DNA of 64,000 nucleotides from an uncultured Cohaesibacter sp. (GCF_963662805.1 NZ_OY759867.1:434001-498000), one strand, 5' to 3'. Shown: positions 50,153 to 59,260, counted from the first letter of the stretch. Made by a program: numbers and translations. The notes: generated by a model from the letters alone, not told the origin.

Positions 50153-50189
50153 AAAAAGGCCTTCCAGATGCCATCCGGAAGGCCTTTTT
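50153..50189. terminator. Bidirectional intrinsic terminator between tex and the mutarotase gene
   Basis: Perfect 13-bp arms AAAAAGGCCTTCC (50153-50165) and GGAAGGCCTTTTT (50177-50189) with an 11-base loop. The A-run and T-run make it functional for both the tex transcript and the convergent minus-strand genes. Confidence 0.9.
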
Positions 50190-50245
50190 TGATGACTGAT
50201 CGCCGCTGACATTGGTGCTGACACGATCGCAGCTAACGAGATGCC

Positions 50246-51253
50246 TCACGCCGGGTCGACGCTGATCGAATAGTCGCACATCAGGGGGGCGTCCGGCGAC
50301 GCAAAGGTGCTGGTCTTGATACCATGAGCGGCAAGCGGGGTGTCTTCTGACAGGCTGTAGGCACGACCGAGATCAAAGACCGAGGCGATGGGCTCGACAC
50401 CGAGAGCCGCGGTGCGTCCGTTCCACGGATAATAGTCCCGCCCGCCATTGGAGATCCACAAAAGACAGCCCGGCAGTTGGGCCGGATCCCACTCAAGGGT
50501 CGTTCGACACTTCTGAGCTGGATTGGACACGCTTATGCGCCCTCCACTTTCCGTCAACATAATCAAGTCTTCAGTCTGACCATCAGGCGGCAGATGCCGG
50601 ACGTTGAAGATACCGCCTGATGAGGTTTTCAGGCTATCGAGGGCCATATTCTGTTGATTGGGAGCAAAGAAGCTCCGCCCCTCCTCCACATCGACCGGGA
50701 AGGTCCAGGCGCGTGCATCATCGGCAACAGTGAGGTCCATGCTCTCCGGCGCGATGCCTTCCATGGACAGGACCGGGTGAAGGCCAAGAGGAAAGCTGAC
50801 GGCCTTTCGTGCGTGCACTTCCAGTGAAAGCGCGATGCCGGGGCGATCCTTCATCAACCGGACATGACGGACAAGTTGACGGACGGGTGAGGTGTCAGGA
50901 TAGATGAGGCGGGCGATGAGATGGTCCGCACTCACCTTCTCTAGCTCCCAATCGTGATTGGACGCATAGCCGTGCGCCCATTCGTCCCAGGCGCCGTTGT
51001 CAGAGGGAACCCATTCTTCGGGAAGCTCGGGAACGCCGCTCTCCGGCCTGCCGAACGGGACGCAGGGCCATTCACTGCCGAGATTGGAGACGAGCGGGTC
51101 TGATGATGCATAGTCCGGGTCGACGCAGCTGCGCCATGGGGCATCGTAGAGAGGCTGCACCGTACGCCCATCCGGGAGATGAAACCGACACTCATGCAGC
51201 ATGGCGCCAAGCTTTTGAACGCAAAGGCTGGCATGGTGATTCTCAAGTTTCAT
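50246..51253 (-). CDS. Aldose 1-epimerase (mutarotase) family protein
   Basis: 335 residues of the galactose-mutarotase-like beta-sandwich fold: NLGSEWPCVPFGRPESG near the N terminus, the conserved FPLGLHPVLSM (His of the active site) and the Glu region TAALGVEPIASVFDLG. It interconverts anomers of an aldose. It is three bases behind the GntR gene and convergent with tex, and is most likely part of the sugar catabolism system at 51.3-59.2 kb. Confidence 0.85.
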   Translation of the reverse strand: MKLENHHASLCVQKLGAMLHECRFHLPDGRTVQPLYDAPWRSCVDPDYASSDPLVSNLGSEWPCVPFGRPESGVPELPEEWVPSDNGAWDEWAHGYASNHDWELEKVSADHLIARLIYPDTSPVRQLVRHVRLMKDRPGIALSLEVHARKAVSFPLGLHPVLSMEGIAPESMDLTVADDARAWTFPVDVEEGRSFFAPNQQNMALDSLKTSSGGIFNVRHLPPDGQTEDLIMLTESGGRISVSNPAQKCRTTLEWDPAQLPGCLLWISNGGRDYYPWNGRTAALGVEPIASVFDLGRAYSLSEDTPLAAHGIKTSTFASPDAPLMCDYSISVDPA

Positions 51254-51256
51254 TGT

Positions 51257-51931
51257 CTACTCTCTTCCAAGAATGATCTGGCATCCCTTGCGGCTGCGTT
51301 CGGTGTGCTCATGCAGACATTTGCGCAATTCCGCGATATCGCGTTTGTGCAATGCCGCAAGAATGGCCCGGTGTTCTCGATGGCCTTCAAGGGAGCGCTC
51401 GAGTGCATTGCCCTGAAACAGATAACGCACCCGCTGCATGTGACCGGCGAGTTCATCGAACCATTTCTTGAACAATTGCCGCTCTGACAAGGCAATGAAA
51501 TCCGAATGGAATTGGGCATCAAGCTCCATGAATTTCCGGTAGTCAAAATCATCGGATGTCTCCACGTCGAGCAGCTTTTCGCCCTCGTCAAGGATCTCCG
51601 ACAGGGCCTGTATCTGCCGGTCGCTCACGTTATGAACGACAATCGGCACGACCCCCTCCTCCAGCATTTCGCGGGCGTCGAACACTTCTTCCATCTGTTC
51701 CGGCCCGATTTCGCTGGCAAAGGTTCCGACACGCCTTTTGGCGACCACAAGTCCCTCTGCGCGCAGCAGGTTGATGGCCTCGATGACTGGCGCACGGCTG
51801 AAGCCAAGGGACGCTCCGATGCTCTCCGCATCAAGGCGTTCGCCGGGCTGAATGCGCAAACTGATGATTGCGTTGCGCAATTCATTGTAGGCCAAATCTG
51901 TCATCTTCACGGCTTCTGAATTTCCTCTCAT
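51257..51931 (-). CDS. GntR/FadR-subfamily transcriptional regulator
   Basis: 224 residues: winged helix at about 8-75 (TDLAYNELRNAIISLRIQPGERLDAESIGASLGFSRAPVIEAINLLRAEGLVVAKRRVGTF) and an all-helical FCD effector domain from about 85 with the metal-ligand pattern (FDAREMLEE, DAQFHSDFIALSE, EHRAILAALHKRD). It is divergent from the sugar importer operon, and palindromes sit on the importer promoter, so it is the probable repressor, relieved by a sugar acid. Confidence 0.9.
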   Translation of the reverse strand: MRGNSEAVKMTDLAYNELRNAIISLRIQPGERLDAESIGASLGFSRAPVIEAINLLRAEGLVVAKRRVGTFASEIGPEQMEEVFDAREMLEEGVVPIVVHNVSDRQIQALSEILDEGEKLLDVETSDDFDYRKFMELDAQFHSDFIALSERQLFKKWFDELAGHMQRVRYLFQGNALERSLEGHREHRAILAALHKRDIAELRKCLHEHTERSRKGCQIILGRE

Positions 51932-52004
51932 ATCCGCCCACCCCAGGTCTTTTGCATTGCAATATACAACTCTGTCTCGTTTGCACAGTGTAACATATTA
52001 GATA

Positions 52005-52043
52005 TTGACAAACATGTTTCAAGTTCTACAATTAACATGTTAA
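52005..52043 (+). promoter_or_regulatory. Promoter of the sugar importer with twin palindromic operators
   Basis: -35 TTGACA (52005-52010) and -10 TACAAT (52027-52032) with a 16-bp spacer. The palindrome AAACATGTTT (52010-52019) overlaps the spacer and TTAACATGTTAA (52032-52043) covers the start region. Their centres are 23 bp apart, about two helix turns. They share the core AACATGTT and are probably bound by the divergently encoded GntR protein. Confidence 0.7.
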
Positions 52044-52084
52044 CACATACTCTGACATGATAAACGAGTATGGGAGGAGTTCAA

Positions 52085-53059
52085 ATGAAAAAGTTACTGA
52101 CAGCCCTGGCTGCCGGCTCAATCATGCTGGGAGCAGCAAGCGGTGTCATGGCGGAAGACCTGACCATTGCCGGTGTGGTCTTCCAAAGCGACACCTTCAT
52201 GCAGACCTTTCAGGATGGACTGAAGGCCGCTGCGGAAGAAAACAAGGTCAATCTGATCCTGTCGAATTCGGAAACGGATTTGTCCAAGGAAAGCAACATC
52301 CTTTCCAATCTGGTGACCCGCGATATTGACGGGCTCATTATTAGTACGTTTTCGGCCGACGGTTCCGTCGCTGCGATGAAAGATATCACCTACAATAAGA
52401 TCCCGGTCATCTGCGCCAACACCTGTTTGAGGGAAGATGCGCGTGGCGGGATTTCGTCTTTCCTCGCAACCCATAACATCGACCTCGGTCTAAAGACCGG
52501 CGTTGCTGCGGCTGCCTATATCAAGGAACATCTAGGCGGCAAGGCCACCATTGGCATCCTCAACTGCGACACCTTCCCCGAAGCCTGTCTGCCGCGCAAG
52601 GAAGGGTTCCTGAAGGCGCTGAAAGATGCCGGGATCGAGTTCACCGTAGCGTCCGACCAGACTGGCTTCCTTGCCGACAAGGCCCTGCCGATTTCAGAAG
52701 CCATGCTTCAGGCCATGCCTGACATTAATATCCTTTGGGCAGCCAACGAAGGCGGCACCACCGCCCATGTGTTGGCTGTACAGAGCGCGGGTCTTGCCGA
52801 TGAGGTCAAGGTTTTCGGCACAGACATGAGTGCCCAACATGCTCAGTTCCTGCAGGCCAAGAATGGCATTCTTCAGGCCGTGACCGGTCAGGCTCCCTAC
52901 CAGATCGGCTATGATGCGATGATTTCCATGCTGGATGTCATCAAAGGCAAGCAAATCGATGCCAACATCACCATCCCAACCATCCTGTTTGCGCGGGGCA
53001 ACGACGAAATGATCAAGAAATTCGTCGACACAGACGGCCGCGCTATCTTCAAAGAATAG
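52085..53059 (+). CDS. Periplasmic sugar-binding protein (ribose/RbsB type)
   Basis: 324 residues from ATG 52085 behind GGGAGGAG. Signal peptide KKLLTALAAGSIMLGAASGVMA. The mature part is a type I periplasmic binding protein: TIAGVVFQSDTFMQTFQDGLKAAAEENKVNLILSNSETD, ISTFSADGSVAAM, ATIGILNCDTFPEACLPRKEGFLKAL and ILWAANEGGTTAHVLAVQSAGLADEVKVFGTDMS. It feeds the ATPase and permease encoded next. Confidence 0.93.
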   Translation: MKKLLTALAAGSIMLGAASGVMAEDLTIAGVVFQSDTFMQTFQDGLKAAAEENKVNLILSNSETDLSKESNILSNLVTRDIDGLIISTFSADGSVAAMKDITYNKIPVICANTCLREDARGGISSFLATHNIDLGLKTGVAAAAYIKEHLGGKATIGILNCDTFPEACLPRKEGFLKALKDAGIEFTVASDQTGFLADKALPISEAMLQAMPDINILWAANEGGTTAHVLAVQSAGLADEVKVFGTDMSAQHAQFLQAKNGILQAVTGQAPYQIGYDAMISMLDVIKGKQIDANITIPTILFARGNDEMIKKFVDTDGRAIFKE

Positions 53060-53073
53060 ACACTATATGGACC

Positions 53074-53099
53074 GCCCCGGAAGCCTTGCGCTCCGGGGC
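53074..53099 (+). promoter_or_regulatory. Intercistronic stem-loop after the sugar-binding protein gene
   Basis: GCCCCGGA (53074-53081) pairs with TCCGGGGC (53092-53099), loop of ten bases, no T-run. It lies between the binding-protein and ATPase genes and is likely to stabilise the upstream message. Confidence 0.6.
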
Positions 53100-53119
53100 T
53101 CGCCATAAGGGAGAAGCTC

Positions 53120-54622
53120 ATGTCGGGCCAAACGGAACCCGTCCTGCAACTCGACGCCTTAAGGAAACAATATCCGGGCGTTCTGGCACTTGATCAGTTT
53201 TCCATCACTCTCAAGCCCGGTGAAGTCAGGGCACTACTGGGCAAGAATGGCGCAGGAAAATCTACTGCGATCAAGATCTTGAGCGGGGCAATTACACCAG
53301 ATTCAGGCACGATCACCATCGCCGGGGTGGAGCGCACCATCACCGGCCCGCTCGACGCGCTGCATCAGGGCATTGCGACGGTCTATCAGGAGATCTCGCT
53401 CGTGCCCGGCCTCACCGTCGCGGAAAATATCCTTTTGGGACGTTGGGATCGGGTCAATGGCGTGCCCGCGCTGATCAGCCACGAGAAGGGCCGTCAAAAG
53501 GCTCGGGAAATTCTCGACCGGCTGAAAATCAACATCGATCCCGATATGGAAGTGGCCCGGTTGAATGTCGCCCAGCAGCAGCTGGTGGAGATCGCCAAGG
53601 CGGTTTCCTATGAGCCGCGCGTGCTGGTGCTCGATGAGCCAACGAGCGCCCTGCCTCAGGAGCAGGTCGACCTGCTGCATGATGTGGTGCGGACGCTGTC
53701 CGGTCTTGGCACCGCGATCATCTATGTCACGCATCGGCTACAGGAGATCCCGCGCATTGCCCATAGCGTCACGGTTTTGCGCGATGGCCGGATGATCGAC
53801 ACGATCCCGGTTGAAGAAGCAACGCCAGAGCGGATTACCGAGCTGATGATCGGCTTTGACTGGAAGGGCATGGTCTTTGAACGCAACAAGAGCCATGGGC
53901 CGTCCGTCCTCAAGGTGCGCAATCTTTCAACGCCGACCAAGCTTCATGACATCTCTCTCGAATTGCATGAAGGCGAGGTTGTCGGGCTCGCCGGGCTGTT
54001 GTCTTCGGGCCGCACGGAGTTGCTCCGCGCCATTTTCGGCCTTGACGAAATCTCGTCCGGAGAGATCGAAGTGGGTGGCAAGGTCGTCACCTCTCCCACC
54101 CCTGCCCGCATGAAATCTATGGGGCTGGCGTTGACTGCCGAGGACCGCAAGCGCGATGGCCTGATCCTTGATTTCTCCGTTGTCATGAACACGACGCTTG
54201 CCCCCGTTGATCGCATCAGCAGCAAGGGTTGGCTCAACTATGACAATGCTAAGGCTCTTGCCCGCGAGATGGTCAACAAGCTCGATATCAAGATTTCCTC
54301 GCTGCAGGAGCCTGTCGGTGCCCTGTCGGGCGGCAACCAGCAGAAGGTGGTCATCGGCAACTGGCTCAACACCCGGCCACGTGTCCTTCTGATGGACGAA
54401 CCAAGCCGAGGCGTCGATGTCGCGGCCAAGGAACAGATCTTCAAGCTCGTTCGGGCCTTGGCTGACGAAGGCCTCGCGGTGCTGTTCGTCTCTTCGGAAA
54501 TCGAAGAGGTGCTCGATGTCTGTGACCGGATTCTGGTGATCTACGAAGGCCGTATCACCGGCGAATATGACCATGACGCCATTGATCTTTCCGCGCTGAT
54601 GGCGCGCACGATGAATGCCTAA
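53120..54622 (+). CDS. Sugar ABC transporter ATP-binding protein (RbsA type)
   Basis: 500 residues with two nucleotide-binding domains. The first half is canonical: GKNGAGKSTAIKIL, LNVAQQQLVEIAKA, VLVLDEPTSALP. The second half has the usual degenerate P-loop GLLSSGRTELLRAIFG, then LSGGNQQKVVIGNWL and VLLMDEPSRGVDVAAK. It powers the permease encoded 23 bp downstream. Confidence 0.94.
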   Translation: MSGQTEPVLQLDALRKQYPGVLALDQFSITLKPGEVRALLGKNGAGKSTAIKILSGAITPDSGTITIAGVERTITGPLDALHQGIATVYQEISLVPGLTVAENILLGRWDRVNGVPALISHEKGRQKAREILDRLKINIDPDMEVARLNVAQQQLVEIAKAVSYEPRVLVLDEPTSALPQEQVDLLHDVVRTLSGLGTAIIYVTHRLQEIPRIAHSVTVLRDGRMIDTIPVEEATPERITELMIGFDWKGMVFERNKSHGPSVLKVRNLSTPTKLHDISLELHEGEVVGLAGLLSSGRTELLRAIFGLDEISSGEIEVGGKVVTSPTPARMKSMGLALTAEDRKRDGLILDFSVVMNTTLAPVDRISSKGWLNYDNAKALAREMVNKLDIKISSLQEPVGALSGGNQQKVVIGNWLNTRPRVLLMDEPSRGVDVAAKEQIFKLVRALADEGLAVLFVSSEIEEVLDVCDRILVIYEGRITGEYDHDAIDLSALMARTMNA

Positions 54623-54645
54623 AAGGGTACAGGAACCTGCCTAAT

Positions 54646-55644
54646 ATGTCTGAACCATCAAACAAAACTGCCTCCTCGAAACTCCTGGACTGGCGTCATT
54701 TTCTCTCAAGTTCCGGCCTGCTTCTGGCTGTCATCGTTCTCTTCATCGTTCTGGCGATTGTCGCGCCCAACTTCCTGACGTCCCGCAACCTGCTCAATGT
54801 ATTGCGTTCCGTCTCGTTCAACGGGATCATCGCCTGCGCTATGACGCTGGTGATCATTCAGGGCGATATCGACATTTCCGTCGGCTCGGCTGTTGCCTGG
54901 GCGTCTGCGCTTCTGGGTGTGCTCGTTATCAAGATGGATGTGCCGCTTGCGGTCGCCGTGCCGATCATCCTCATTCAGGGTGCGCTCATTCATGCTGTTG
55001 CCGGTGTCATCCGTGTTCGCTGGCAGGTGCCCTCCTTCGTTTTGTCGTTGGCGCTCTACATGATGTTGCGCGGTGCTGCGCGGCAGATCACCAACGCCTT
55101 CCCCATCAGTCCCTTCCCCGAGGGGTTCGAGTTCTGGGGTGGTGGGGCCATCAATATTTTTGGCCTCGCACTGCCGACGCCCGTGCTGATCATGCTGGTG
55201 GTGTTCGTCATCTTCTATGTCATCAGCACCAGAACCGTCTTTGGCCGCTCGGTCTATTGCGTGGGTGGGAACGAGAATGCGGCTCATCTGTCCGGGCTGT
55301 CGGTTGGCAAGACCCGGATCATTACCTTCATTCTGGTTGGTCTGCTGTCCGCTTTTGTCGGTATCCTGTTGTCGTCCCGTATCCAGTCGGGTTCATCCCA
55401 AATCGCGATTGGCATGGAATTCGAAGTCATCGCTGCCGTGATCATTGGCGGCACGTCCCTGATGGGTGGGGCCGGTTCAATTTTCGGAACCTTCCTCGGG
55501 GTTCTCTTCATTGGGCTGATTGGCAACGGCATGGTGCTGACGGGGGTCTCGCCCTTCATGCAGGAAATCGTGCGCGGCTTCATCATTCTGGTCGCTGTCT
55601 TTGTCAGTATTCTGCAGCGCAGTACCGCAAAAAAGGAGGCTTAG
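54646..55644 (+). CDS. Sugar ABC transporter permease (RbsC type)
   Basis: 332 residues, ribose-type permease with about eight to ten transmembrane helices: LLLAVIVLFIVLAIVAPNFLTSRNLLNVLRSVSFNGIIACAMTLVIIQGDIDISVGSAVAWASALLG, then VGGNENAAHLSGLSVGKTRIITFILVGLLSAFVGI and the conserved GGTSLMGGAGSIFGTFLGVLFI. It is presumably a homodimer. The stop is immediately followed by the dehydratase start. Confidence 0.94.
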   Translation: MSEPSNKTASSKLLDWRHFLSSSGLLLAVIVLFIVLAIVAPNFLTSRNLLNVLRSVSFNGIIACAMTLVIIQGDIDISVGSAVAWASALLGVLVIKMDVPLAVAVPIILIQGALIHAVAGVIRVRWQVPSFVLSLALYMMLRGAARQITNAFPISPFPEGFEFWGGGAINIFGLALPTPVLIMLVVFVIFYVISTRTVFGRSVYCVGGNENAAHLSGLSVGKTRIITFILVGLLSAFVGILLSSRIQSGSSQIAIGMEFEVIAAVIIGGTSLMGGAGSIFGTFLGVLFIGLIGNGMVLTGVSPFMQEIVRGFIILVAVFVSILQRSTAKKEA

Positions 55645-56718
55645 ATGAAACTCGGATTGGGCCTTTACAAACATATGCTGACGCCTGAGAACTACCAGTT
55701 TGCAAGGCAGTGCGGCGTCACTCACATCATTGTCCATCTGGCGGACTATTTCAAAAAAGCCCCGACGCTCCCCGGTCAGAGTGAGGAAGGATGGGGCTCG
55801 ACCGATGGCGACCGCTCCGTCTGGACCAGAGCGTCACTGGCCAGGCTCAAGGCCGACATCAATGACGCCGGACTGGAGCTCGCCGGGATCGAGAATTTCG
55901 ATCCGGCGCACTGGTACGATGTTCTGCTCGGTGGACCGAAGCGTGATGAACAGCTTGAGTATCTCAAGGAGATCATTCGCAACATGGGCGCAGTCGGCAT
56001 TCCTGTCATGGGCTATAATTTCTCCATTGCCGGGGTTGCTGGCTGGAGCGATGGTCCCTTTGCCCGCGGTGGCGCGACAAGTGTCGGCTTCATCGAGGCC
56101 GATGCAAGATCACTCGATCCCCTGCCCAACGGCACGATCTGGAATATGCTCTATGACCCGGATGCGCCGGAAGGAACGGTGCCGATCATTGATCATGAAA
56201 CGCTCTGGGCCAATCTCAAGGTGTTCCACGACGCCATTCTTCCCGTCGCGGAAGAAGCAGGTGTGACCATGGCTGCCCACCCTGATGATCCACCGATGCC
56301 GACGATCCGGGGTCAGGCGCGGCTTGTCTATCAGCCACGCTATTACGACAAGATGTTTGCCGACAACACGTCGCCTGCCAACCGAGCAGAACTCTGCATT
56401 GGCTCGGTCGCAGAGATGAGCGAAGGAGACATCTATGAGAGCGTCGAAAAATGGGCCAAGGGCAATCGCATCGGCTATGTCCATTTGCGCAATGTGAAGG
56501 GCAAGGTGCCGAACTATCACGAGGTCTTCATCGATGAAGGCGACGTGGACATCCCCCGCATTCTGTCCATTCTTCATGCCAATCATTTTGATGGCACCAT
56601 CATTCCCGATCATACCCCGCAATTGACCTGTGATGCCCCATGGCATGCCGGTATGGCCTATGCTCTTGGCTACATGCGGGCCGAATTCGACAGACTTCAG
56701 GGAAAGGAAAGGCCATGA
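55645..56718 (+). CDS. Mannonate dehydratase family protein (UxuA-like)
   Basis: A 357-residue TIM-barrel protein. Metal-site segments of UxuA are present: MAAHPDDPPMPTIRG (about 209-223), ELCIGSVAEM with the conserved Cys, YVHLRNVKG and the C-terminal DGTIIPDHTPQL. UxuA dehydrates D-mannonate to 2-keto-3-deoxygluconate. Neighbouring dehydrogenase, lactonase and RraA-type aldolase suggest that here it may act on another aldonic acid. AGGAGG overlaps the end of the permease gene, and the stop overlaps the next start (ATGA). Confidence 0.88.
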   Translation: MKLGLGLYKHMLTPENYQFARQCGVTHIIVHLADYFKKAPTLPGQSEEGWGSTDGDRSVWTRASLARLKADINDAGLELAGIENFDPAHWYDVLLGGPKRDEQLEYLKEIIRNMGAVGIPVMGYNFSIAGVAGWSDGPFARGGATSVGFIEADARSLDPLPNGTIWNMLYDPDAPEGTVPIIDHETLWANLKVFHDAILPVAEEAGVTMAAHPDDPPMPTIRGQARLVYQPRYYDKMFADNTSPANRAELCIGSVAEMSEGDIYESVEKWAKGNRIGYVHLRNVKGKVPNYHEVFIDEGDVDIPRILSILHANHFDGTIIPDHTPQLTCDAPWHAGMAYALGYMRAEFDRLQGKERP

Positions 56719-57506
56719 GGTTGAAGGGAAAACGCGCCATTGTTACCGGCAGCTCGCACGGGATCGGGGAAAGCATTATTGAGGAAATGATCGTGCAAGG
56801 CGCCCGTGTCATTCTCAACACCTCGCGTCCGAGCGGCCTTGATGCTCTCAAGGCGAAGGCCGATGCGCTCAACAAAAAGGCCGGCGAGGATGTGGCCTCG
56901 GCCATCTGCGCCAGTGTCGATGATGAGGATCAGGTCAAACGGCTGGTCCGGGATGGTTCTGCATGGCTCGGCGGCCTCGATATCTTCATCAACAATGCCG
57001 GTGTCGAGAGCACTATCTCGGCGCTTGATCTCGACATGGCCGAATGGGACCGGGTGATGAATGTCAATCTCAAGGGTGCCTTCATGTGCGCCCGAGAGGC
57101 CGCCCGAATCATGATTGATCAGGGCACGGGCGGGGTCATTCTGGGCAATTCCTCGATCCATGAGGCTGTGACCCGCATGGGCCTCACCCACTACACCATC
57201 TCGAAGGCTGGTATGCGCATGATGCACAAGGCGCTGGCGCTGGAATGGGCCGAATATAACATCCGGGTTTTGGGGGTCGCGCCCGGAGCCATTGAGACGG
57301 ACATGAATCGGGAAGAGATCGCCGCCTTCGGCAAGGACAAGTTCGAGGAATGGATTCCCTTGTCCCGACTCGGGCAATGCGGGGATGTGGCCAAAACGGT
57401 CGCCTTTCTGGTCTCTGACGATGCGAGCTACATCACGGGAACAACGCTGGAAATAGACGGCGGATATGTTCTCAATCTTGTCCGATATGATCCGCGGGAG
57501 GGATGA
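56715..57506 (+). CDS. Short-chain dehydrogenase/reductase (sugar dehydrogenase type)
   Basis: 263 residues from ATG 56715 behind GGAAAGG. Classical SDR motifs: TGSSHGIGES (NAD(P) loop), FINNAGVES, catalytic Ser in GNSSIHEA, YTISK (Tyr and Lys), VAPGAIETDM and the C-terminal ITGTTLEIDGGY. It could oxidise an aldose to its lactone or a hydroxyl of a sugar acid. The start overlaps the dehydratase stop, so the two are translated together. Confidence 0.9.
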   Translation: MRLKGKRAIVTGSSHGIGESIIEEMIVQGARVILNTSRPSGLDALKAKADALNKKAGEDVASAICASVDDEDQVKRLVRDGSAWLGGLDIFINNAGVESTISALDLDMAEWDRVMNVNLKGAFMCAREAARIMIDQGTGGVILGNSSIHEAVTRMGLTHYTISKAGMRMMHKALALEWAEYNIRVLGVAPGAIETDMNREEIAAFGKDKFEEWIPLSRLGQCGDVAKTVAFLVSDDASYITGTTLEIDGGYVLNLVRYDPREG

Positions 57507-57509
57507 TCC

Positions 57510-58208
57510 ATGGAGAATGCTGACTGGTGCAATGACGCGCAGCTGTTCGAATTGATGCGCAAGGAACTCTTCACCGCCGTTGTCGGCGATGTCATGGACA
57601 AGATCGGGCTGAGGCATCAGTTCCTTCCGCCTTACCTGACTGTTCTTGATCGCGAGATGATCATCGCGGGACGCGCCATGACGGTCTTGGAAGCTGATGT
57701 CTTTGAGGAAGTGACCGAGAACAGCGCCAATCCGCTGATGGCAAAGCCGTTCGGTGTGATGTTCGAGGCCCTCGACAGCCTGAAGCCGGATGATGTCTAT
57801 ATTTGCACGGGTTCCTCTCCTGCCTATGCTCTTTGGGGCGGGCTGATGTCGACTCGGGCAACGCACCTGAAGGCCGCTGGAGCGGTGCTGGATGGCTATG
57901 TTCGGGACAGCCGGGAAATCCTTGAACTTGGTCTTCCGGTCGCGTCTCGCGGTTGCTACGCTCAGGATCAGGGGCCGCGTGGCAAGGTTCTTGACTATAA
58001 CGTGCCATTGATCATCGGACAGGTGCATGTCAAACCGGGTGATATCATCTTTGGTGACTGTGATGGCATTCTGTGTGTTCCCAAAAGCCACGAGGAAGAG
58101 GTCATCAAGGCCGCTTTGGAAAAGGTTCGCGGAGAAAGTGCGGTTCGCAATGCTCTGAAAGACGGCATGAGCACCGTTGAGGCCTTTGACAAATTCGGGA
58201 TCATGTAA
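57510..58208 (+). CDS. RraA-like protein, probable 2-keto acid aldolase
   Basis: 232 residues of the RraA / 4-hydroxy-4-methyl-2-oxoglutarate aldolase family: GDVMDKIGLRHQFLPP, the central DGYVRDSREI with the Arg and metal-binding Asp (about 129-136), and GQVHVKPGDIIFGDCDGILCVP. True RraA is an RNase E inhibitor; the longer catabolic members cleave 2-keto-3-deoxy or 4-hydroxy-2-oxo acids to pyruvate and an aldehyde. Location among sugar-acid genes favours the aldolase role. Confidence 0.85.
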   Translation: MENADWCNDAQLFELMRKELFTAVVGDVMDKIGLRHQFLPPYLTVLDREMIIAGRAMTVLEADVFEEVTENSANPLMAKPFGVMFEALDSLKPDDVYICTGSSPAYALWGGLMSTRATHLKAAGAVLDGYVRDSREILELGLPVASRGCYAQDQGPRGKVLDYNVPLIIGQVHVKPGDIIFGDCDGILCVPKSHEEEVIKAALEKVRGESAVRNALKDGMSTVEAFDKFGIM

Positions 58209-58209
58209 G

Positions 58210-59250
58210 GTGGATATTCTTGTCGGCAGCTATTCGGAGGAACTGGCAGGCATGCCGGGCAACGGCGAAGGGATCTATCGTGTCTCTTTTGATCCTGAAA
58301 CCGGTGCCTTTTCTGATCTGAAACTGCTCTATAGCTGTGTCAATCCTTCCTCTCTTGTCTGGGCGAGAGAGGAGAGGCATCTCTTTGCCGGTCGGGAGGT
58401 CTTTGCTGAGCATCAGCCAGCTGTGCTGTCCTTGGAGATGACACCGGATGGTCAGATCGTGCCATTGTCCTGTCTGGCTTTGCCCGGTGAGTTGCCCTGC
58501 AAGATAGCCTATGATCCCCATCACAGGCGCCTTGCGTCTGCACAATATTGGTCGGGTGATGTCGCGATCGTGTCGCTTGAGGATGGTGTGTTCGATGCCA
58601 ATCCCGTCTACACGAAGCAAATGGGTCACGGGCCGAACCTCAGCCGACAGGAAGGGCCGCATGCCCACTATGTCGCCTTCACCGATCAGGGCGACGTGCT
58701 TCACATTGTTGATCTAGGCACCGATGCTGTTGTCAGTCACCGTTTGGGGTCAGACAATGCCATCGAGGAAACGTCTTGCTTGAAGCTTCCGGCAGGCTGC
58801 GGGCCGCGGCATATGGCGATCACCAAGGACGAGAGACGTGCCTTTGTCTTTTGTGAACTGGACGAAAGCCTTGTCACACTGGCGCGGGATGGGTTGGGCT
58901 GGCGTGTGATCAGTCAGCAACCCGGTTTTGCGATGGAAGATGGCGTCGATGGATCGGGGGCGGCGATCCGGCTCTCACCAGACGAGCGACACCTCTATGT
59001 TTCCTCGCGTCGCCTATCGGCCATTGCCTGCTTCAAGGTCGACGGAGAGCCCGAGCTGCTCGGCGAGATCGAGTCCGGGGGCATTTCTCCGCGAGAGTTT
59101 ATCGTCACGTCTGACGGGAACTGGCTCATTGTCGCCAATCAAAACAGTAACAGTCTGACGAGCCTGCGCCGTGACAGAGACACCGGCCTGTTGTCGCCGT
59201 CCCATCAGACGATCACGATTGGTAGCCCTGTCGCACTAGTAGAGATGTGA
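58210..59250 (+). CDS. Lactonase family beta-propeller protein (6-phosphogluconolactonase YbhE type)
   Basis: 346 residues from GTG 58210, one base after the previous stop codon; a start further upstream would overlap that gene. The repeat pattern is that of the seven-bladed YbhE/Pgl propeller: ILVGSYSEELAGMPGNGEGIYRVSFDPETGAFSDL, EGPHAHYVAFTDQGDVLHIVDLGTD, CGPRHMAITKDERRAFVFCELDESL and SPREFIVTSDGNWLIVANQNSNSL. It should open an aldonolactone to the acid, the step after the dehydrogenase. Confidence 0.86.
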   Translation: MDILVGSYSEELAGMPGNGEGIYRVSFDPETGAFSDLKLLYSCVNPSSLVWAREERHLFAGREVFAEHQPAVLSLEMTPDGQIVPLSCLALPGELPCKIAYDPHHRRLASAQYWSGDVAIVSLEDGVFDANPVYTKQMGHGPNLSRQEGPHAHYVAFTDQGDVLHIVDLGTDAVVSHRLGSDNAIEETSCLKLPAGCGPRHMAITKDERRAFVFCELDESLVTLARDGLGWRVISQQPGFAMEDGVDGSGAAIRLSPDERHLYVSSRRLSAIACFKVDGEPELLGEIESGGISPREFIVTSDGNWLIVANQNSNSLTSLRRDRDTGLLSPSHQTITIGSPVALVEM

Positions 59251-59260
59251 TCCAGTCTTT

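Noticed and set aside
56697..58091. 464-codon open frame on the minus strand
   Set aside because: It lies opposite the SDR and RraA-type genes, whose motifs are unmistakable; the antisense translation has no family character.
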